From Alphaproteobacteria bacterium (lineage in GTDB: Bacteria; Pseudomonadota; Alphaproteobacteria; UBA6615): DNA of 38,229 bases. This document shows, piece by piece, positions 16,400 to 25,015 of the stretch; within the stretch, counting starts at the first letter, position 1, and each line of letters begins with the position of its first letter. A model generated the notes under the pieces. It searched no databases. It saw nothing but the letters and a program-made list of their open reading frames with translations, and was not told the origin of the DNA. The stretch lies in NCBI GenBank assembly GCA_002722515.1, contig PBMH01000045.1:1-38229 (forward strand). The letters run 5' to 3'. The position numbers and the translations under genes were made by a program.

Positions 16400-16960
16400 C
16401 TAGTTTCCGACTTTCACTAGCCGGGCATCGACGCCGCGTTGCCGCTCGCCGTTGGCGATATTGATAAATCTGAGGTGCATTCCCGTCCCCTCAAGCGTTC
16501 GATTGTACGTCTGGATCACATATCCTCCTGCGGCAGTGATTTGAATCACATTCACCGAGAGTGTTTGGTCCCGAACATAGGCCCAGGCTAAACCATTGTC
16601 GCGCGGGTCCTGGCGGTCGACCCCATCGAAGACACTAGCCGCACTGCTGGGCGCGAAGCTCCTACGCTGGGTATGCCGCCGGATTTTAGGATTGTTCAGA
16701 TCGTCGCCACCGCGGATCACGCTCGTCCACTTGACATAGAAGCCGGTACCTTCGGCCCCTATCTTCACATCAAGATCCCTTACGGTAATACCGAAATAGA
16801 GAGAGTCACTGCTCTCCGCAATGCCGGACCCCTGAAAATATCCATAGAAAGCGTTGATTGGCAGGTCCTGTGCCATGGCGACGGGTCCGGCGACGCAGCT
16901 CGCCGCGACTACCATGACGGCGGTGAGTGGCCTGATCACCTGACGGCATATGCGGGCCAT
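16400..16960 (-). CDS. secreted protein of unknown function
   Basis: A 186-aa protein with a clear signal peptide (about 1-30, cleavage near AMA-Q) and a strong ribosome-binding site (GGAGGGACC before the ATG). The mature part, about 155 aa, is rich in alternating polar and hydrophobic residues with many Gly and aromatic positions (FYGYFQGSG, YVKWTSVIRGG), which suggests an all-beta periplasmic domain, perhaps a small barrel. It has no Cys in the mature region and no catalytic motif that I recognise. It is the last gene of the minus-strand set trmL-hemF-this gene, separated from hemF by 121 bp, and is convergent with the CCA-adding enzyme. I do not recognise the family. Confidence 0.8.
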   Translation of the reverse strand: MARICRQVIRPLTAVMVVAASCVAGPVAMAQDLPINAFYGYFQGSGIAESSDSLYFGITVRDLDVKIGAEGTGFYVKWTSVIRGGDDLNNPKIRRHTQRRSFAPSSAASVFDGVDRQDPRDNGLAWAYVRDQTLSVNVIQITAAGGYVIQTYNRTLEGTGMHLRFINIANGERQRGVDARLVKVGN

Positions 16961-17081
16961 GGTCCCTCCAATCCTGAACGCATGCCAATCAGGTTCGGCA
17001 GCGGCTTCAATCCATGCCGTAAACCTAGTCCAGTCCTGTCGACATAGAAACTATGTGTGCTCTAGGTTTCGATATTCCACC

Positions 17082-17954
17082 TTAGGGCCAAGTGACGACC
17101 GGCGGCAGGGACATCAGTATCGCGTCGACATTTCCGCCTGTCCGAAGGCCGAAAGTTGTACCGCGATCATAAAGGAGGTTGAACTCGACATAACGCCCAC
17201 GCCGCTGCAGCTGGTGGGCGCGTTGCTCGTCAGTCCAGGGTTTGTTCATGTTTCGCCTCACAATCTCGGGATAGACTTCATGAAATGCACGCCCGATGTC
17301 TTGGGTGAATGCAAAGTCCGCCTCCCAGTCTCCAGTGTCGACATAGTCGAAAAAGACACCACCGACGCCGCGCGGCTCATCGCGGTGCTTGAGGTGAAAA
17401 TATTCGTCGCACCATGCCTTAAACTTGGGGTGATAATTGGGGTTGTGTGCATCGCATGCCGATTTGAGCGCGCTGTGAAATCGCGCGGTGTCTGCGTCGT
17501 CGGGGTACATCGGCGTGAGGTCGGCGCCACCACCAAACCAGCCCTTCGTCGTGACGATGTACCGTGTGTTCATATGTACTGCCGGCACCAGTGGGGACTG
17601 CATATGTGCAACCAGAGACACACCGGATGCCCAGAACCTGCCGTCACCCTCTGCCCCGGGGATATTCTTCCGGAATTCTTCGGAGAACACGCCTTCGACC
17701 GTCGAGATATTGATCCCAACCTTTTCGAAGATGCGCCCACGCATGATTGACATTACACCGCCTCCGCCTGGTGTACCGTCTTGGCTGGGTCGGTCCCAAC
17801 CAGACTGCTTAAACCGCCCCGCTGGCTGTTCGGCAAACGAACCGCCAGCCTCGCCATCGAAGTCATTCTCGATCGCCTCGAAGCTGGCGCAGATGTCATC
17901 GCGGAGTTCCGCGAACCATCTCGCTGTGCGGGACTTGTAATCGTTGTCAGTCAT
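17082..17954 (-). CDS. hemF: oxygen-dependent coproporphyrinogen III oxidase
   Basis: HemF decarboxylates two propionates of coproporphyrinogen III to protoporphyrinogen IX using O2, a late step of haem synthesis in the cytoplasm. Landmarks: [17 protein letters not shown] (about 66-82), [13 protein letters not shown] (about 138-150), [16 protein letters not shown] (about 189-204) and the C-terminal [20 protein letters not shown]. 290 aa is normal. Its ATG overlaps the trmL stop (ATGA), so translation is probably coupled. An aerobic or microaerobic organism is implied. Confidence 0.97.
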   Translation of the reverse strand: MTDNDYKSRTARWFAELRDDICASFEAIENDFDGEAGGSFAEQPAGRFKQSGWDRPSQDGTPGGGGVMSIMRGRIFEKVGINISTVEGVFSEEFRKNIPGAEGDGRFWASGVSLVAHMQSPLVPAVHMNTRYIVTTKGWFGGGADLTPMYPDDADTARFHSALKSACDAHNPNYHPKFKAWCDEYFHLKHRDEPRGVGGVFFDYVDTGDWEADFAFTQDIGRAFHEVYPEIVRRNMNKPWTDEQRAHQLQRRGRYVEFNLLYDRGTTFGLRTGGNVDAILMSLPPVVTWP

Positions 17955-18427
17955 TTATTATCCATCGTTTCCGCTCTGGAAAAACCATCCTGTTGTCGCA
18001 AGGCTTCGCCGAGCACGATTGCCAGCGCGGTTACGACATTCAGCGAGCGCAGATTGCCCCGCATGGGCACTCGGACCTGTGCGTCCACACTTGCATGGAC
18101 GGTGTCTGGAACGCCGTTGCTCTCACTTCCCACGAGCAACGTATCCTCGGGCTGAAATGCAAAGTCAATGTGTCGTTCTGCTGCTTTGGTGCTCAGCAGG
18201 ATAAGCCGCTGCGGCGGTGCAAGCACATCTGCAAACCGGGCCCAGGAGATATGACGCGTCAAGTTGACTTGGTCGAGATAGTCCATGCCGGCGCGCCGGA
18301 CCCCGGGGTTATGCATCACGAATCCCGCCGGTTCAATAAGGTCGACAGGTAGGTTCAGGCAGGCTGCTAGGCGGAGAATGGCGCCGGCATTTTGTGGAAT
18401 GTCAGGTTGGTAGAGGGCGATGCGCAC
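17951..18427 (-). CDS. trmL: tRNA (cytidine(34)-2'-O)-methyltransferase
   Basis: A SPOUT-class methyltransferase that uses SAM to 2'-O-methylate the wobble base of certain tRNA-Leu species. The opening strand [20 protein letters not shown] is characteristic. The knotted SAM site is formed by [10 protein letters not shown] (about 98-107), a variant of the usual FGxExxGLP, and by [12 protein letters not shown]. The track start adds 42 residues with no family match. The GTG at 18427 gives 158 aa, typical for TrmL, and has GGAG about ten bases upstream. It overlaps hemF by four bases and is divergent from petA. Confidence 0.92.
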   Translation of the reverse strand: MRIALYQPDIPQNAGAILRLAACLNLPVDLIEPAGFVMHNPGVRRAGMDYLDQVNLTRHISWARFADVLAPPQRLILLSTKAAERHIDFAFQPEDTLLVGSESNGVPDTVHASVDAQVRVPMRGNLRSLNVVTALAIVLGEALRQQDGFSRAETMDNK

Positions 18428-18688
18428 GCAGGTTGTCTCCAGTACCGGTCCCCGATCCGGCAATGCGGTGGAAAAGAGGAACCAAGGCGGGCTTGGCAAA
18501 CGCTTTGGACTTGGATTATATCCGGGCGAGGAGTTGGGTACATAAGGTTTCAAGGGGGGCTCTGGTTAAGCAGGCAGCTATAATGCGACGCGGGTGCGAG
18601 TTCGTATTGCGGCACGGTGTCACATTGCTAATAACCGGAAATTCGCCTACCCATTTTGAATTTAATCATTCGGTCTAAAGGTGGTGTA

Positions 18689-18701
18689 AATCCGCCGGAT
18701 T
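18689..18701 (+). promoter_or_regulatory. small inverted repeat before the petA ribosome-binding site
   Basis: AATCC-gcc-GGATT lies directly before the AAGGG Shine-Dalgarno of petA. It could form a five-pair hairpin or serve as an operator half-site pair. No function is known. Confidence 0.25.
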
Positions 18702-18714
18702 AAGGGCATTTCTC

Positions 18715-19260
18715 ATGAGCGATGATACTCAGAATCATGACGGTCATTCTGGGAGCCGGCGCGATTTTCTTTACCTCTCTGCAGGCGCGTTTGCCAGCGT
18801 TGGCGGCGCAATTGCGCTCTGGCCGTTTGTCGATTCGATGAACCCCTCTGCCGACGTGCTGGCGCTATCTACCGTTGAGGTAGATGTGTCGCAGGTCGAA
18901 GTTGGCCAACGGGTAACGGTCAAGTGGCAGGGCAAGCCTGTTTTCATCGACCGGCGCACCGAAGCTGGGATCGCCGAGGCGCGCGATACTCCTTTGGATG
19001 ATCTGCGAGACCCGGAGACGGATGAGGCTCGCGCCGAACGCCCCGAGTGGCTAGTTGTGATCGGGGTCTGCACGCATCTGGGGTGTGTCCCGCTTGGCCA
19101 GACACCGTCGGAGCCGCGTGGCGAATGGGGTGGTTGGTTCTGCCCCTGCCATGGTTCCCATTACGACACTTCGGGGCGCATTCGGAAGGGCCCGGCACCG
19201 CTGAACCTGCCGGTGCCGCCGCTTGCTTTCCTGAATGATACCAATATCAAGATCGGTTGA
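18715..19260 (+). CDS. petA: ubiquinol-cytochrome c reductase iron-sulfur (Rieske) subunit
   Basis: This is the Rieske protein of the bc1 complex, which takes the first electron from ubiquinol and hands it to cytochrome c1. A twin-arginine signal-anchor (SRRDFLYL, about 14-21) and one membrane helix precede the soluble domain. The 2Fe-2S ligands lie in CTHLGC (119-124) and CPCHGS (143-148), with Cys124 and Cys145 available for the usual disulfide. 181 aa is typical for alphaproteobacteria. It is first in petABC, with AAGGG eight bases before the ATG. Confidence 0.97.
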   Translation: MSDDTQNHDGHSGSRRDFLYLSAGAFASVGGAIALWPFVDSMNPSADVLALSTVEVDVSQVEVGQRVTVKWQGKPVFIDRRTEAGIAEARDTPLDDLRDPETDEARAERPEWLVVIGVCTHLGCVPLGQTPSEPRGEWGGWFCPCHGSHYDTSGRIRKGPAPLNLPVPPLAFLNDTNIKIG

Positions 19261-19268
19261 GGCTATTC

Positions 19269-20579
19269 ATGAGCTCTGGAAACCAACAACCCGTCGGCGA
19301 TGGCTTAGTTAAGTGGATTGACACAAGGCTGCCGGTCTTTAGCTATCTGCAAAAGGAGTATGCCGAGTTTCAGTCCCCCAAGAACTTCAACTGGTTCTGG
19401 AATTTCGGTGCAATTCTAACCTTTATGCTCGTGATGATGATTCTTACAGGGATCATCCTAGCGATGCAGTACCAGCCCAACACCATGCTGGCCTTTGATT
19501 CCGTCGAGCGGATTATGCGTGATGTGAACCATGGCTGGATGCTGCGCTACATGCATGCGAACGGCGCAACCTTCTTCTTTATTGCCGTCTATATCCATAT
19601 GTTTCGGGGGCTGTATTACGGCTCCTACAAGAACCCGCGTGAGCTGCTTTGGATTCTCGGCGTGGTCATCCTCGTCCTCATGATGGCGACGGCATTTATG
19701 GGCTATGTGCTTCCTTGGGGCCAGATGAGTTTCTGGGGCGCGACAGTGATCACCAACCTGTTCTCAGCGATTCCGCTGATAGGTGATTCTATCGTGACAC
19801 TACTTTGGGGCGGTTTCTCGGTCGATAATCCGACCCTGAACCGCTTCTTCGCGCTGCACTATCTCTTTCCGTTTCTGATATTCGGGGTGGTAGTATTACA
19901 TGTGGTGGCGCTGCATGTGTCGGGGTCGAACAATCCGCTGGGCGTCGACCCTAAGGGGCCGCAGGACACGGTGTCATTCCATCCCTACTACACGATGAAG
20001 GACAGCGCCGGCCTGGCGATATTCATAACAATATTCGCCTTCTTCGTGTTCTTTGCGCCGAATTTCTTCGGTGAGCCGGAGAATTATCTTCCGGCGGCGC
20101 CGCTGAATACGCCGGCGCATATCGTACCGGAATGGTACTTTCTTCCTTTCTTTGCCATCCTGCGGTCGATCAACTTCGATGTCCTGTTCATTGAGGCAAA
20201 GCTCGGTGGTGTAATTGCGATGTTCGGAGCGATCTTCGTGTTGTTTATCGTCCCCTGGCTCGACAAATCGCCGGTGCGCAGCGCCAAGTTCCGTCCTGTT
20301 TACAGGTGGTTCTTCTGGATTTTTGTCCTCGACTGCTTTCTTCTCGGCTGGGTTGGCGGTCGCGCGCCGGACAATCTGGTTTTTGAGGGTCTGAACCTGA
20401 AGGTCATTCACCTCGGCTGGCTGGCGACCTTCTGGTACTTCTTTCACTTCATTATTTTGCTGCCGTTGCTTGGAATCTTCGAGAAACCAAAGCCATTGCC
20501 CAAGAGTATATCCGCCCCCGTCCTCGGGGGTGGATCCGCTGCGGCCTCGGCGACTGCCAAGCCGATGGAGAAGGCGTAA
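19269..20579 (+). CDS. petB: cytochrome b of the bc1 complex
   Basis: The integral membrane core subunit that holds haems bL and bH and the Qo and Qi quinone sites. Haem ligands are His96, His110, His197 and His211, with the 14-residue spacing in [15 protein letters not shown] and [15 protein letters not shown]. The Qo-site PEWY motif is in [14 protein letters not shown]. About eight membrane helices are seen. The track start is a TTG inside the petA stop; the ATG at 19269 with GAGG seven bases upstream gives 436 aa. The stop overlaps the petC start (TAATG). Confidence 0.97.
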   Translation: MSSGNQQPVGDGLVKWIDTRLPVFSYLQKEYAEFQSPKNFNWFWNFGAILTFMLVMMILTGIILAMQYQPNTMLAFDSVERIMRDVNHGWMLRYMHANGATFFFIAVYIHMFRGLYYGSYKNPRELLWILGVVILVLMMATAFMGYVLPWGQMSFWGATVITNLFSAIPLIGDSIVTLLWGGFSVDNPTLNRFFALHYLFPFLIFGVVVLHVVALHVSGSNNPLGVDPKGPQDTVSFHPYYTMKDSAGLAIFITIFAFFVFFAPNFFGEPENYLPAAPLNTPAHIVPEWYFLPFFAILRSINFDVLFIEAKLGGVIAMFGAIFVLFIVPWLDKSPVRSAKFRPVYRWFFWIFVLDCFLLGWVGGRAPDNLVFEGLNLKVIHLGWLATFWYFFHFIILLPLLGIFEKPKPLPKSISAPVLGGGSAAASATAKPMEKA

Positions 20580-21364
20580 TGGGTATCGTTTCCAACATGC
20601 GCCGTACTGCTGCGGTAGCTGGGTTTGCAGTTGCCGCTGCGCTGGTATCAACCTCCGCGATTGCCGCTGGTGACGCCAAACATCCGGAGGACCGAGAGTG
20701 GCCCTTTGAGGGCATTTTCGGGACCGTCGACCTCGCCTCGGCACAACGTGGTCTTCAGGTTTATCTCGAGGTTTGCTCCGGTTGTCATTCACTTAAACAC
20801 GTTGCGTATCGAAATCTTGGCGCACTCGGTTTCTCCGAGGCAGAGATCAAGGTGATCGCGTCCGGATTCGATGTTCCGGATGGCCCCGATAAGGAAGGCG
20901 AGATGTTCGAGCGCGCGGCTATTCCGTCGGATCGTTTCGTGTCGCCTTTTCCCAATGAGGAGGCCGCTAAGGCTGCTAACAACGGGGCCAGACCGCCCGA
21001 TCTATCCCTCCAGGTGAAGGCACATCCGGGTGGTGCAAACTATCTTCATGCGCTGTTGACCGGATATGTGGACGCGCCCGAAGGCGTCAATGTACCGACG
21101 GGTTCCAACTATAATCCGTTTTTCCGCGGTGGCTTTATTGCGATGCCGGCCCCGCTTTTCGAAGACGGAGTAGAGTACGCTGATGGCACGCCTGCGACCG
21201 TGGAGCAGATGGCGACCGATGTGGTCAACTTTATGCAATGGGCAGCCGAACCCGAGATGGAGCAGCGGAAGAAGACCGGCTTTAAAGTCGTCATCTTCCT
21301 GATTATCCTCAGCGCTATTCTGTACGCAGGCAAACGCAAGATGTGGGCGAACGTCGACCACTGA
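20579..21364 (+). CDS. petC: cytochrome c1 of the bc1 complex
   Basis: A 261-aa c-type cytochrome that receives electrons from the Rieske centre and passes them to soluble cytochrome c or a membrane-bound acceptor. It has a signal peptide (about 1-30, ending AIAAG), a haem attachment site CSGCH (66-70), a probable axial Met in GFIAMPAPL, and a C-terminal membrane anchor (KVVIFLIILSAILYAGKR). Its ATG overlaps the petB stop, and a strong terminator lies 18 bp after its own stop, so petABC is a closed transcription unit. Confidence 0.96.
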   Translation: MGIVSNMRRTAAVAGFAVAAALVSTSAIAAGDAKHPEDREWPFEGIFGTVDLASAQRGLQVYLEVCSGCHSLKHVAYRNLGALGFSEAEIKVIASGFDVPDGPDKEGEMFERAAIPSDRFVSPFPNEEAAKAANNGARPPDLSLQVKAHPGGANYLHALLTGYVDAPEGVNVPTGSNYNPFFRGGFIAMPAPLFEDGVEYADGTPATVEQMATDVVNFMQWAAEPEMEQRKKTGFKVVIFLIILSAILYAGKRKMWANVDH

Positions 21365-21382
21365 CTGGTTAGAATTTGAACG

Positions 21383-21420
21383 AAAAGGCCGCTTGCGGAT
21401 GGGCAGGCGGCCTTTTTTTT
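21383..21420 (+). terminator. intrinsic terminator of petABC
   Basis: A perfect 10-bp arm AAAAGGCCGC (21383-21392) pairs with GCGGCCTTTT (21407-21416). The stem continues four more pairs inward (one G-T) to a six-base loop and is followed by a run of eight T. This is a textbook rho-independent terminator. Confidence 0.93.
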
Positions 21421-21490
21421 AACCACCCGAGTGCACATTCGTTAAACTCGGTAGCCAGCCATAACATGAACAAATTAACTGGGGGGGAAA

Positions 21491-22372
21491 ATGGTACGAG
21501 AAACGATTGTCACATGTGCGGTGACTGGTGGTCACCAGAACTTCCACGACCATCCGAACTTTCCGATCACTCCGAAACAGATCGCAGAATCGGCCATTGA
21601 GGCACGCGAGGCAGGAGCCGCGGTTGCGCATATCCATGTGCGCGAGCCCGATGGATCGCGCTCTGGAAATCCAGATTATTTTCGGGAGGTTGTCGAGCGC
21701 ATTCGCGATGCAGATTGCGACGTTTTGATCAACCTCACCACGGGCGAGGGGGCACGCTATATTCCGAGTGAGGAAGATCCCCAGGTTGGCGGTCCAGGCA
21801 CGTCCCTGTCCACACCTGAGGTCAGGGTTCGACATGTGCTCGACCTGCGCCCTGATATCTGTACGCTAGACGTTGCTACGATGAACTTTGGTGAGGCGGT
21901 GTTTATGAACACGCCGTCGCATCTGCGGCGCATGGCAGAGTTGATTAAGGATGCCGGCGTTAAACCGGAGATCGAGGTATTCGAACCTGGTCATATTCGG
22001 TTGGCCCTCGAAATGATCAAGAACGGGCTCATCGAATCTCCGCCGCTCTTTCAACTCTGCCTAGGAATTCCCTGGGGCTCGCCTGCAACGCCGCAGATGG
22101 TGCAGGTGATGCACTCGATGCTGCCAACAGATGCCAATTGGGCGGCCTTCGGGATTAGTCGCTGGGAATTTCCAATTGTTGCCGAGGTTGTCAACAATGG
22201 CGGTCATGTGCGCGTCGGGCTTGAGGACAACCTGTATTTGACCAAGGGTGAGTATGCCAGCAACGGCCAGTTGGTCGACAAGGCCGTGCGCATCATGCGC
22301 GAGCTGGACGCTGAGCCGGTTGAACCGGAACGGGCGGCTGAACTACTCGATCTCCTGCCGCGTGCCCAGTAG
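21491..22372 (+). CDS. BKACE-family (DUF849) beta-keto acid cleavage enzyme
   Basis: The family condenses a beta-keto acid with acetyl-CoA and splits it to acetoacetate and a new CoA ester; 3-keto-5-aminohexanoate cleavage in lysine fermentation is the founding reaction. A (beta/alpha)8 barrel with a catalytic divalent metal is expected. The metal ligands are probably His47 and His49 (HIHVR) and Glu245 (VGLEDNLY). INLTTGEGARY, LDVATMNFG and RWEFPIV are typical barrel-loop motifs. 293 aa is normal. The substrate is unknown: the family is promiscuous and diverse. It follows the petABC terminator and lies 9 bp before mtnP, so the two are probably co-transcribed. Confidence 0.9.
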   Translation: MVRETIVTCAVTGGHQNFHDHPNFPITPKQIAESAIEAREAGAAVAHIHVREPDGSRSGNPDYFREVVERIRDADCDVLINLTTGEGARYIPSEEDPQVGGPGTSLSTPEVRVRHVLDLRPDICTLDVATMNFGEAVFMNTPSHLRRMAELIKDAGVKPEIEVFEPGHIRLALEMIKNGLIESPPLFQLCLGIPWGSPATPQMVQVMHSMLPTDANWAAFGISRWEFPIVAEVVNNGGHVRVGLEDNLYLTKGEYASNGQLVDKAVRIMRELDAEPVEPERAAELLDLLPRAQ

Positions 22373-22381
22373 AGCTCGCCC

Positions 22382-23272
22382 ATGGCGACGAACCACGATA
22401 ATGCGCCCCCCATATTGGGTGTCATCGGCGGTAGCGGTATCTATGATGTCGAGGGGCTGAGCGATGTACGCTGGGAGGCGGTGGATACGCCCTACGGTAA
22501 CCCGTCCGACGAGCTAATGTTCGGGACGCTCGACGGGCTTCCGGTCGTGTTTCTGCCCCGCCACGGGCGGGGCCATCGGGTGCCTCCGTCGGATCTGAAC
22601 TTCCGCGCCAACATGTATGCTTTGAAGTATGCAGGGGTCACGGAGGTTGTTTCTTTGTCGGCCGTGGGATCCCTACGTGAGGATCTCGTTCCGGGTACCT
22701 TTGTGGTGGTGGATCAGTTCATTGACCGAACATTTGCGCGGGTTAAATCCTTTTTTGAATCCGGACTGGTTGCCCATGTGTCCATGGCCAATCCTGTATG
22801 CTGTCGTCTCGGGAATCATATCGAGGCCGCGGCAAGAGATCTCGATATCAACGTTGTACGAGGCGGGATCTACTTGGTGATGGAGGGGCCGCAGTTTTCA
22901 TCGCGGGCGGAATCAGAACTATATCGGAGTTGGGGTTGTTCCGTGATCGGTATGACAAATATGCCTGAAGCGAAACTCGCCCGTGAGGCGGAACTCTGCT
23001 ATGCGACTGTGGCGATGGTGACGGACTTCGATTGCTGGCATGAAGATCATGACGATGTCACGGTCGACCAGATTATCGGGACCCTGATATCGAATGCCGG
23101 GAAGGGTAGAAGTTTGGTGCGTGCACTGGCTCGGCAGCTCGAGTTGAGGGAAGCCCCTTGCGAGCAAGGGTGCCATACCAGCCTCGACAACGCCATCATC
23201 ACCGCGCCAGAGGCTCGCGACCCAGAAGTCGTTGAACGACTGGCGACCATTGTAGGGCGCACCCTCGGCTGA
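22382..23272 (+). CDS. mtnP: S-methyl-5'-thioadenosine phosphorylase
   Basis: MtnP phosphorolyses methylthioadenosine, a by-product of polyamine and homoserine lactone synthesis, to adenine and methylthioribose 1-phosphate, opening methionine salvage. The N-terminal IGGSGIYD (about 15-22) binds phosphate, PRHGRGHR is the second phosphate loop, and EGPQFSSRAES and MTNMPEAKLAREAELCYA form the nucleoside site. TDFDCW carries the Asp that selects 6-aminopurines, so an adenosine-type substrate is favoured over inosine. 296 aa is typical. No mtnA or apt partner lies in the window. Confidence 0.94.
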   Translation: MATNHDNAPPILGVIGGSGIYDVEGLSDVRWEAVDTPYGNPSDELMFGTLDGLPVVFLPRHGRGHRVPPSDLNFRANMYALKYAGVTEVVSLSAVGSLREDLVPGTFVVVDQFIDRTFARVKSFFESGLVAHVSMANPVCCRLGNHIEAAARDLDINVVRGGIYLVMEGPQFSSRAESELYRSWGCSVIGMTNMPEAKLAREAELCYATVAMVTDFDCWHEDHDDVTVDQIIGTLISNAGKGRSLVRALARQLELREAPCEQGCHTSLDNAIITAPEARDPEVVERLATIVGRTLG

Positions 23273-23395
23273 AAACCTTTAGAAATATAGGCTTGTGCGG
23301 TCGTCCTTTCTGTATCGCCGCATACGCAATATAATGAGATTAAAGGCGATTGGTTCTCTATTTGGGCCTGAATGATTGCCTAGGAGAGAGAAACT

Positions 23396-24292
23396 ATGTC
23401 GGATGCGAACGGCTGCGACAAGGTTACCGCGCGCCCGATCTCCGGGATCGACCATGCCTTGATTGGTGTGGCGAATCTGGATGATGCGCGCGATGCGTTC
23501 GCTAGGCTCGGCTTTACTGTCTCGCCGCGGGGACGCCATATTGGTTGGGGTACTGGAAATTACACGATCATGTTCGAGCACGACTATGTCGAGCTGCTCG
23601 GTGTGGTTGACCCGTCCGAGTATATTCATCGGCTTGATGAGTTCCTCGAGACAGGCGAAGGGCTTTTGAATGTCGCGCTCGGCACTGACGACGCTGAGGC
23701 TGCCTTTCTTTGGCTTCAGGCCGAGGGTGTGGATGCCGCGCCGCCTGAAGATTTGCAGCGCTTACTCGAATTGGAAGAGGGAAACGAGGTTCTCCAGTTT
23801 CGCAACGTTTATATTCCGAACGATCTGACACCTGGTCTCAATACTTTCGCCTGCGAGCATCGCACGCCGGATAAGACTCGCAGGTCGAGCTGGCTGTCCC
23901 ATCCCAATGGCGCACGACGGATTGCCGAGGTCACAATAGTCATGGAGTCACTCGACGGGGTGCGCGATGCTTATGTTCGTCTATTCGGCGTGGAGGCCGT
24001 GTCGGGGGATGAGCGCAAGGGTAATATCACGGTTGATACCGGACGCGACGAACTCTGGCTTGTTACGCCGAAGACCTTCCCGGAACGCCACTATGATAAG
24101 ATGATCGACGAGAGCCTGCCGCTGCCGCGCCTTGCGGCGTTGACGCTTGAGGTCGCCGACACACAGGCGACGGCTCTTTACCTTAGCGGTCAGCAGGTTG
24201 CCTTCGAGCGTGACAGCACCAACGCTGTCATCGTGTCTTCGGAGGAGGCGTGTGGAACTTTCCTGGTATTTGCAGATACGCCCGAGGGCTGA
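23396..24292 (+). CDS. VOC-superfamily protein with glyoxalase-like domains
   Basis: A 298-aa protein that appears to contain two vicinal-oxygen-chelate modules. The first begins with GIDHALIGVANLDDARDAFARLGF (about 17-40) and ends around the possible metal ligand Glu in FEHDYVELLGV. The second begins near IAEVTIVMESLDGVRDAYVRLFG (about 176-198). It resembles the glyoxalase-like domain group found in many proteobacterial proteins. The reaction is unknown; dioxygenase, isomerase and lyase activities all occur in the superfamily. AGGAG lies about nine bases before the ATG. It is co-directional with mtnP (123-bp gap), and its stop abuts the stop of the opposing gene. Confidence 0.82.
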   Translation: MSDANGCDKVTARPISGIDHALIGVANLDDARDAFARLGFTVSPRGRHIGWGTGNYTIMFEHDYVELLGVVDPSEYIHRLDEFLETGEGLLNVALGTDDAEAAFLWLQAEGVDAAPPEDLQRLLELEEGNEVLQFRNVYIPNDLTPGLNTFACEHRTPDKTRRSSWLSHPNGARRIAEVTIVMESLDGVRDAYVRLFGVEAVSGDERKGNITVDTGRDELWLVTPKTFPERHYDKMIDESLPLPRLAALTLEVADTQATALYLSGQQVAFERDSTNAVIVSSEEACGTFLVFADTPEG

Positions 24293-24961
24293 TTAGCCAA
24301 TATTTGTGCTAAGGAATTCCAGCGTCCGCTCCATTGCTTGGCCAGCCGCTTCCTTGTGATAGGACCCTCGGCGCGAGCAGCTGAAGCCGTGTCCCGCACC
24401 CTCATATACGAAGCTCGGAATGTATGGATGGTCGGCTTCAACCTTATTCACACCGTCTAACGGGATGCCGGCGTCCTCGGCACCCCAGTGGAACATGACG
24501 GGGCATTTTGGAGTCTCGTTGCTGTTTGACAGGATGTCACCGCCATAATAGCACACGGCCGCCGAGACCGCAGAGCGTGCGGCTGCGAACCACGCGACCG
24601 AACCGCCCATGCAAAAGCCGACTACGCCGACCTTGCCGGCGTCTCCGATCTCGATGATGGCCGCATCCACGTCCTTGATGACGTCTTCCCAGTTGAGCGC
24701 TCCTTTCAGAGAGCGGCCCTTCGCCATGCCGTCCTCGTTAAACTTTAGAACCGCATCACGCTCATGCCGATCGAACAGCGCTGGCGCAATCGCGACATAG
24801 CCCTGCTTGGCGAAGTTGTCGACTGTCTCGCGGATGTCGTCGTTAACACCAAAAATCTCCTGGATAATAACGATCCCGCCACGCGCAATGCCGTCAGGCT
24901 CTGCCTTATAGGCCGCGAGTTCGTGGTTATCGGTGGCCTTTAGTTTGAGAGCTGTACCCAT
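24293..24961 (-). CDS. dienelactone hydrolase family protein
   Basis: A 222-aa alpha/beta-hydrolase of the carboxymethylenebutenolidase type. The family's catalytic triad is visible: Cys117 in VGFCMGGS, Asp163 in GAEDAGIP and His191 in GAGHGFSC, together with Glu35 in QEIFG, which activates the Cys. These enzymes open dienelactones in chlorocatechol routes, but most genomic copies act on unknown esters or lactones. No other aromatic-degradation gene is nearby, so the real substrate is open. It is encoded tail to tail with the VOC gene with no base between the stops, and lies 54 bp after ychF on the same strand. Confidence 0.9.
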   Translation of the reverse strand: MGTALKLKATDNHELAAYKAEPDGIARGGIVIIQEIFGVNDDIRETVDNFAKQGYVAIAPALFDRHERDAVLKFNEDGMAKGRSLKGALNWEDVIKDVDAAIIEIGDAGKVGVVGFCMGGSVAWFAAARSAVSAAVCYYGGDILSNSNETPKCPVMFHWGAEDAGIPLDGVNKVEADHPYIPSFVYEGAGHGFSCSRRGSYHKEAAGQAMERTLEFLSTNIG

Positions 24962-25015
24962 GTTCGCTTCTCCGCTGACAGCTTGTTGTCTCGTTCAGCG
25001 TAACATCCTAGAGGG

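Noticed and set aside
18428-18714. Sigma-70 promoter boxes for petA in the trmL-petA gap
   Set aside because: A TTGCGG and AATAAC pair has 17-bp spacing but matches consensus poorly; not strong enough to annotate.
19974-20792. 272-aa minus-strand frame opposite petB/petC
   Set aside because: It lies antisense to unmistakable cytochrome b and c1 sequence, is rich in Arg/Glu/Gln as expected for a shadow frame, and has no family resemblance.
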